A DNA stretch of 64,000 nucleotides from Nocardia jinanensis (lineage in GTDB: Bacteria > Actinomycetota > Actinomycetes > Mycobacteriales > Mycobacteriaceae): positions 558,001 to 622,000 of the forward strand of contig NZ_BMMH01000001.1 of the NCBI RefSeq assembly GCF_014645735.1, read 5' to 3'. A model generated the notes under the pieces. It was not told the origin of the DNA, ran no database searches, and saw only the letters and a list, made by a program, of their open reading frames with translations. Made by a program: the position numbers and the translations under genes. Of the stretch, positions 58,965-64,000 are shown piece after piece (position 1 is the stretch's first letter; every line of letters starts with the position of its first letter).

Positions 58965-61003
58965 GAATTGCTCCCGCCTACCGGCTGCGAACCGTCCGGG
59001 GGCAAGGCCGGTACGGCGGCGAAACGGCCCGGATAGGAGGTGAATTCCTCGAAGCGCTGGTTGGTGTCGTGGATACCGCTGAGCTTCTCGGCGGGGGTGA
59101 ATTCCATATGGAAGGGAATGCCCGGCCGCCGATCCTCACCGATCTTCAACAGGAATTTGCCGGTCCCGGGCGGAGACGGTCTGACCTGGCCGGGTTTGAG
59201 GGCCTCACCGGTCAGCGCCTGGGGTGCCGACCAACTGGTCACCATCTCCTCTTCGGCCGCGGTGAACGGCACCGTGCTGTCCAGTCGCTTGATCTCCTCG
59301 GCGGGCAGGGCGCCGAAGATCTTGGCCCGCGCCCGCTCCAGAAAACCGAGGGCCTTGGCGATGGCCGCCTCCGAACCCAGCGACTGCAGATCCTTGATCG
59401 TATGGCTGATCATGATCAGTGCGGTCGCGATACCGCGCTGCAGACGGGTGAGTTCGTCGACCCGGTCGACCATGAAATCGCCGAGGCCCAGAACCTGCCA
59501 CAACTCGTCCATCACGACCTGGAAGTACCGCTGCGGCGCCATTCCGGCGTCGGTGAGGGTATGCGCCGCCTCGACTGCGGCGAAACCGTCCGCCCAGCAG
59601 GCCAGCATGACGGCGGCCTTGAGTTTCTTGTCGCCGTTGGGGATATGGGAGACATCGATGCACACCGCGACCGAATCGGTATCGATCGGCACCGAGGTCT
59701 GACCGTTGAACACCGCACCGAACGGGCCCTGGGTGAGGGCACGCAGCGACCGCCGCAAACCTCGGATCGCCTCGTGATATTCGACCGGGCTGTCGGCGCC
59801 GGCGTCGAGCATCATCTCCTCGCCACCGGCGACGATGACCTCCAGCAGATTCTCCATGATCGGCGGCTGCTCCGGCGTGTACCCACTGCCCGGCCGGTAC
59901 AGGATGCGCAGCGCCGTGGCGATCAGCGTCTCCTCGTAATCGCGCACCCGCGCGCCGCGCACGAGTTCCACCAGGCCGGCGATCAGTGTCACCTGCCGGG
60001 CCCGCAGGTCCTGCAGCACCTGACGCTGCAACTCGGGGTGTTCCTCCAAGAGCGGCACGATATTGCCGAGCACACCGCCGGCGAGCGGATTGAGTTTGCC
60101 GTGCCCGTAACCGAGGTCGATCACCTGGCCGCCGACCATTTCCACCAGGCGCCGGTAGTCGGGTTTCACATCGGCGAGGATCAGCGGGGTGATGTTCTGC
60201 GCCACCCCGCCGAGCACGATCCGCCGCACCAGTGACGATTTACCGAACCCGTTGAGCCCCAGTACGAAAAGGCTCGGCGCGGTGATGAAGCTACCACGCA
60301 TGAACCAGTTCATCGGATCGAAGCACACCGGTGACCCGGTGTGCAGATGGGAACCGAGCGGGGTACCGATCAGCGGGGCGCCGGCACCCACCGACCACGG
60401 CCACAGGCCCGCGACCTGCGCGGTGGTGGCACGGTACTCGACCGGCCGGCCCACCACGTTCATCCGGCCGCCGCCGGCCCCCGCGTAGCCGCGTTCGGTC
60501 AGCTGGGCGGTCTGCCGGTCGAACCCGTCCTGGTACTCCTGTTCGGCGCGAGCCGCGTAATTGCGGCGGCGGATATCGTCGGTGCGGACCCGGAAGGTGG
60601 CCCAGGCCGCGCGGATACCCGCGCCTTCCCGGCTCACCTCCTCCAATCGGGAACGAGTGGCCGCGTCCAGCAGTTGCGGGCCGGATTGCCGGCGCTTCTC
60701 GGCCCGCGCCTTCGCCCGGCGGGCCACCTTGTCGAATTCCGGTGTGCCCATCGCCCGGTCGGCGGCGGTATCGACCCGGGCGCGCCGGGTCCGATCCCGG
60801 CCGTCCGAGTCACCGTCGCGCGCGGGGCGGGCCCGGCGGTCGGCGCGCGAGCGTTCGGTATCGCGCCGTTCACCGGACGCGCGTTGCCCGTCCCGGTCGC
60901 CCCGTGCGCGCCGGTCGTCGTCCCTGCCCGCATGGGCCCGGTCGCCGCCTGCGACCCGGGTTCTGTTGCGCTCCCGTACGGGGGGCTCGTGCTCGCGTGC
61001 CAT
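58961..61003 (-). CDS. VirB4/TraC-like conjugation ATPase
   Basis: 680 residues. The first ~110 residues are Arg/Asp-rich and probably disordered (repeated RD/RG). The ATPase core has Walker A GLNGFGKSS (249-257), a D-type motif LILADVKPDYRRL, and Walker B YFQVVMDELWQVLG (493-506). Regions such as FGAVFNGQTSVPIDTDSVAVCIDVSHIP are those of conjugation ATPases of Gram-positive bacteria. It supplies energy for channel assembly at the membrane. Seven nt after the SCO6880-like gene. Confidence 0.9.
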   Translation of the reverse strand: MAREHEPPVRERNRTRVAGGDRAHAGRDDDRRARGDRDGQRASGERRDTERSRADRRARPARDGDSDGRDRTRRARVDTAADRAMGTPEFDKVARRAKARAEKRRQSGPQLLDAATRSRLEEVSREGAGIRAAWATFRVRTDDIRRRNYAARAEQEYQDGFDRQTAQLTERGYAGAGGGRMNVVGRPVEYRATTAQVAGLWPWSVGAGAPLIGTPLGSHLHTGSPVCFDPMNWFMRGSFITAPSLFVLGLNGFGKSSLVRRIVLGGVAQNITPLILADVKPDYRRLVEMVGGQVIDLGYGHGKLNPLAGGVLGNIVPLLEEHPELQRQVLQDLRARQVTLIAGLVELVRGARVRDYEETLIATALRILYRPGSGYTPEQPPIMENLLEVIVAGGEEMMLDAGADSPVEYHEAIRGLRRSLRALTQGPFGAVFNGQTSVPIDTDSVAVCIDVSHIPNGDKKLKAAVMLACWADGFAAVEAAHTLTDAGMAPQRYFQVVMDELWQVLGLGDFMVDRVDELTRLQRGIATALIMISHTIKDLQSLGSEAAIAKALGFLERARAKIFGALPAEEIKRLDSTVPFTAAEEEMVTSWSAPQALTGEALKPGQVRPSPPGTGKFLLKIGEDRRPGIPFHMEFTPAEKLSGIHDTNQRFEEFTSYPGRFAAVPALPPDGSQPVGGSNS

Positions 61004-61010
61004 CAGTCGT

Positions 61011-62501
61011 TCACCCCGCCAATGCCTTGGGAATGGTCGCGTGCTCGGGCAGGATCACCCCGCAGCCGAGCGATGCCGCGAAGGCCGCCGCCTGGTAGCG
61101 GTAGCAGCGGCGAATCTTCAGCCGGGCCTGTGTGGACAGGTCACGGGTGATCGCCTCGATCCGCGGCAGGTCGCCGCGGCTCGGCTCGGTAATGGTGACC
61201 AGGGCGCCGAACCGCGTGACGCCATGGCCACGCGCCTGCTCCTCACGCGCCTGCTGGGTCGCACCGACCCGCAGGGTCGCCGAGGCCGACACCACACCTC
61301 GTTCGCTCTGCTGGGCGACCAGGGCGTTCTTGAAATCGTCGTCGACGATCTCGGCCGCGTCGGCCGCCGAATGCGGTCGGTACACGATGGCGATCCGTTT
61401 CCGCGGAACCTCCGGGTTCGGCGCCAGCAGCCGCTGCAGCACCCGCTCGTCCACCGCGCCCTCCGGCGCGGTATCCATCTCCCAGGTCACCGACCGGCCA
61501 CCGTCGTGGATGAGGTGATCCCATTTCTCGTCGTGCGATACCGGACCGGCATCGGCCCAGTCCAAGCCGTGTCCCTCCGGCTCGCCCGCCGCCACCTCGA
61601 GATCGGCCTGCGAGGCGGGATCGTAGCTGCGCCGGATGAACGAGATCACCTCGTCGGCCGACATCGGCTGCGCCCGGACCCCCGCTTCGGCGAGCGCCGC
61701 GCAGATCCCCGGCAACCGGCGACCGATCTCGACCGCTTCCTCCGCCGGGTTCTTGCGGCGTTCGGCGGTGGTGGCCTTGAAGGTGATCGAGACCCGGGGC
61801 AGCAGTTGCACCCGCTCCTGCGGCAACTCGGTGGCCAGTTCGTACATCACCTGCTGCGCCAGATCCGGGGCCTCGGGCCGGGTGATCGTGGAAACCTCGG
61901 TAAGCAGCCGGTTGCCGGTCTCCGGGACGGTATCGATCACCGGAACCACCGCGACGATATCGCTGGTCTGACCGACCGAGGCGAGGAAGGTACCCCATGC
62001 CGACACCCAGCGGTCGATCACCGGTTGGTCCACCGCCTCGTGACCCTGCGGCCACGCCCGTAGCACCACGGTGTACTGCGCGAACTGCGGCAGATGGATC
62101 ATTCCGAAGCTGTAACCGCCGGCATCGATCCCCTCGTAGAGCTTGGAGGGGGCGAGCAACCCCGGCAGCCGGGTGAAACCACCCGGCACCCGGGAGAACC
62201 GGCCGCCGCGGTACACGTGCTCACCGCGGCTACGCGAACGCATCCAGTGGAACATCATCAATCCCGTCTCGTAGCCCGAACGGCCGCCGCGTCGCATGAC
62301 CAGCGGCGCCATGATCACCACACCGACCCCGCCCACGACGGCGCCCCATTGGAAACCGCCGACCATGGCGGTGAACAGCGCGGTGATCACCACGACGAAC
62401 CCGAGCACGGTCTCTTCCCACCGCAGCCCGAAAAGACCGGCGCTGCGCGGTTTCTGCCACAGTCCGTAGGAGCGGCGTTCGTAGAATTCGGTGCTGGTCA
62501 T
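61011..62501 (-). CDS. SCO6880-family protein (conjugation, PrgI/VirB3-like anchored)
   Basis: 496 residues. It begins YERRSYGLWQKPRSAGLFGL, the standard start of SCO6880-family proteins, followed by two transmembrane helices (~30-67, ETVLGFVVVITALFTAMVGG and GAVVGGVGVVIMAPLVM). The long cytoplasmic part has VSITFKATTAERRKNPAEEAVEIGRRL and ends near VILPEHATIPKALAG. It combines a PrgI-like anchor with a VirB4-N-terminus-like domain, and in actinobacteria always stands next to a VirB4-type ATPase. Overlaps the channel gene by 4 nt. Confidence 0.9.
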   Translation of the reverse strand: MTSTEFYERRSYGLWQKPRSAGLFGLRWEETVLGFVVVITALFTAMVGGFQWGAVVGGVGVVIMAPLVMRRGGRSGYETGLMMFHWMRSRSRGEHVYRGGRFSRVPGGFTRLPGLLAPSKLYEGIDAGGYSFGMIHLPQFAQYTVVLRAWPQGHEAVDQPVIDRWVSAWGTFLASVGQTSDIVAVVPVIDTVPETGNRLLTEVSTITRPEAPDLAQQVMYELATELPQERVQLLPRVSITFKATTAERRKNPAEEAVEIGRRLPGICAALAEAGVRAQPMSADEVISFIRRSYDPASQADLEVAAGEPEGHGLDWADAGPVSHDEKWDHLIHDGGRSVTWEMDTAPEGAVDERVLQRLLAPNPEVPRKRIAIVYRPHSAADAAEIVDDDFKNALVAQQSERGVVSASATLRVGATQQAREEQARGHGVTRFGALVTITEPSRGDLPRIEAITRDLSTQARLKIRRCYRYQAAAFAASLGCGVILPEHATIPKALAG

Positions 62502-63973
62502 CGCGGGATGGTGCTCCTACCGAGGTCGGGGGAACGGTTGGTCCAGCGGTCGCCCGCGACGTCACCCATGGCCTGGTCCGCGCGGGTCATCCCGGTGGTC
62601 GCGGAGCGGGCGGCGCCGATTCTGTTGGCCACGCGGGACGCACCGGACGGTACACCGCCGGTGGATCCGCTCGAGCGCGGTCCCTGCCCCCCCGCCGGGG
62701 CACCGCCGCCACCGCCACCGCGCGGCGGCGGCATCGGACGCGGGGCGCCACCACCACGACCGCCGCCGAGGGGCGGAGGTCCCGCGGCACCGCCGACATA
62801 ACCGGCGCGACCGGGCGCGGCCGCACCCTTCGCACCGACCGCCTTGGTACCCATAGCACCCAGACCGGCTGCCGCGATAAGGGTTCCACCCGTCGCGGTG
62901 AGACCGGAGCCGCCGCTGCCGACAATGGCGACCGCGGGCGTGACCAGGCGCATCAGCGCCGGCAGGACGAACGCGACGCTGCACAGCAGCACGATCGCCA
63001 CCAGCATCCGCTGGGCTTCCTCGGCCTCGGGCAGCCCACCCGCCGGGGTCATCTCGTCCACGTGCCCGGCGGTGGTGAACGCGATCATGTACACGATCGC
63101 CGCCACCGGTTTCCACAGCATGAAGGCGATGATCCAGCCGACCAGCTTCTGATACGACTGCTTTCCGGTACTCATCCCGGAGGCCGCCGCCGCCAACGGC
63201 AGGACGCCGGCGGCGATCACCAGCAACCCCTGCCGGACGATGGCCAGCACGATCTGAGCCAGTGCGCCGAGCAGGCCGACGATCGCGATGATGAGCACCA
63301 GGCCGGGCGAGAAAGCTTGCAGCTTACTGGTTTTCACCATCAGCTCGGCCATGTTGCGGGCATTGCCGTCGGTGGAGTCCTGGATGATCCATTCGGCGAA
63401 GCGGTCCGAGGCCACTGTTCCGGCCACGATCACCGCGCCCAGCATCCAGGAGCTGAACACCACCCTGGTGAACATGCGGAACGATTCGGCCGCTTCCTGC
63501 ATAGCGCCACCGCGTCTGGACTCGGCCAATCTCAGACCGGTGATGATGATGGAGGCCATCAGCAGCAGTATCTGTATCTGATACGTGTAGTCGTTGATCT
63601 TGGTGAACAGCGAACCGGAGTCGCTGGCCACCTCGTTGGGCACCTTCATCCAGAACGTGAGTGCCAGGATGATGGCTTCGCCCAGACCGTTCATCAACGA
63701 ATCGACCACTTTGCCGAAGGTCGAATCCCACGCCTTGTCCTTGACCGCGGTGGCCGCCTCACCCGGATGCGTGGCGGCGTTGCCCGCCTTGCACACCGCC
63801 GAGGCGGCGTCACCGAGCGAGATCCCCGGGATACCGAGCTCGTCGAGCGCGTCGTGTATCTCGTTGCAGGTCTCGTCGAACCCATAGGACTGACCGTAGG
63901 CCACGACGGGCGTCGCCATCGATACGGTGAAGATCACCGCGAGGATGGTGATGAGCCGTCTGGCCAGTGACAC
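62498..63973 (-). CDS. VirB6/TrbL-like polytopic channel protein
   Basis: 491 residues from GTG 63973; no stop occurs upstream within the window, so the true start may lie beyond 64000. A signal-like N-terminus (ITILAVIFTVSMATPVVAYG) is followed by about six further transmembrane segments (e.g. YQIQILLLMASIIITGLRLA, LVLIIAIVGLLGALAQIVLA). The C-terminal ~110 residues are Gly/Pro/Arg-rich and low-complexity (PPLGGGRGGGAPRPMPPPRG). It should form the inner-membrane pore of the secretion system, first of the visible operon. Confidence 0.85.
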   Translation of the reverse strand: MSLARRLITILAVIFTVSMATPVVAYGQSYGFDETCNEIHDALDELGIPGISLGDAASAVCKAGNAATHPGEAATAVKDKAWDSTFGKVVDSLMNGLGEAIILALTFWMKVPNEVASDSGSLFTKINDYTYQIQILLLMASIIITGLRLAESRRGGAMQEAAESFRMFTRVVFSSWMLGAVIVAGTVASDRFAEWIIQDSTDGNARNMAELMVKTSKLQAFSPGLVLIIAIVGLLGALAQIVLAIVRQGLLVIAAGVLPLAAAASGMSTGKQSYQKLVGWIIAFMLWKPVAAIVYMIAFTTAGHVDEMTPAGGLPEAEEAQRMLVAIVLLCSVAFVLPALMRLVTPAVAIVGSGGSGLTATGGTLIAAAGLGAMGTKAVGAKGAAAPGRAGYVGGAAGPPPLGGGRGGGAPRPMPPPRGGGGGGAPAGGQGPRSSGSTGGVPSGASRVANRIGAARSATTGMTRADQAMGDVAGDRWTNRSPDLGRSTIPR

Positions 63974-64000
63974 CCGGTGCGATACCGCGGGGATTCGCTC

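Overview
The window is high-GC actinobacterial DNA, most likely the chromosome of a Nocardia or a close relative in the Mycobacteriales. The evidence is the mycobacterial-type integration host factor, the gene order (two blocks match the pyrR-metK and nusB-aroC / alaS-hisS neighbourhoods known from Mycobacterium tuberculosis), actinobacterial PriA, KorAB, an EspC-like type VII secretion substrate, and KstR-like and LexA-like boxes. No rRNA, tRNA or CRISPR array was found.

Left block (1-16.5 kb, all minus strand). Read in the direction of transcription it is pyrR-pyrB-pyrC-membrane protein-carA-carB-pyrF (de novo UMP synthesis, most genes overlapping by 1-4 nt). After an unusually long 870-bp gap come mihF-gmk-rpoZ-coaBC-metK-priA. 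The pyrR leader carries a PyrR-binding motif next to a perfect Shine-Dalgarno. The window edge cuts a PadR-type regulator with a Gly/Phe-rich N-terminus.

Accessory stretch (16.5-22 kb). An alpha/beta hydrolase and a TetR regulator are divergent and share an AGTACTACAGA motif before both starts. An AlkB-like dioxygenase follows, with an SOS-like box. A second TetR/oxidoreductase pair surrounds a clear dyad operator, followed by DUF4334/GXWXG and YciI-like proteins.

Middle block (22-45 kb). This holds nusB-efp-pepQ (minus), a prepilin peptidase, aroC-aroK-aroB (plus), a membrane protein, and aroE-mltG-ruvX-alaS (minus). Then come rarA, a ~175-bp imperfect tandem repeat, a frameshifted phosphotransferase gene, a proline-rich membrane protein, aspS, a neutral zinc metallopeptidase, and a two-gene type VII secretion substrate-like pair. 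It ends with an NAD-dependent epimerase/dehydratase under a promoter with two KstR-like boxes.

Right block (45-53 kb). This holds an Rv2578c-like radical SAM protein with an SOS-like box, korA-korB, a membrane protein, hisS and an anchored cyclophilin.

Right end (53.2-64 kb). A compact minus-strand operon looks like an actinobacterial type IV secretion / conjugation apparatus: VirB6/TrbL-like channel protein, SCO6880-family protein, VirB4-like ATPase, a small IS3 OrfA-like HTH protein, a triple-domain peptidoglycan hydrolase whose NlpC/P60 domain has lost its catalytic residues, a lipoprotein, a VirD4-like coupling protein and a DUF4913 protein. A coiled-coil protein gene converges on it across a strong bidirectional terminator. 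No relaxase, integrase or att site is visible in the window. This is the most system-like accessory locus here, and it runs off the right edge.
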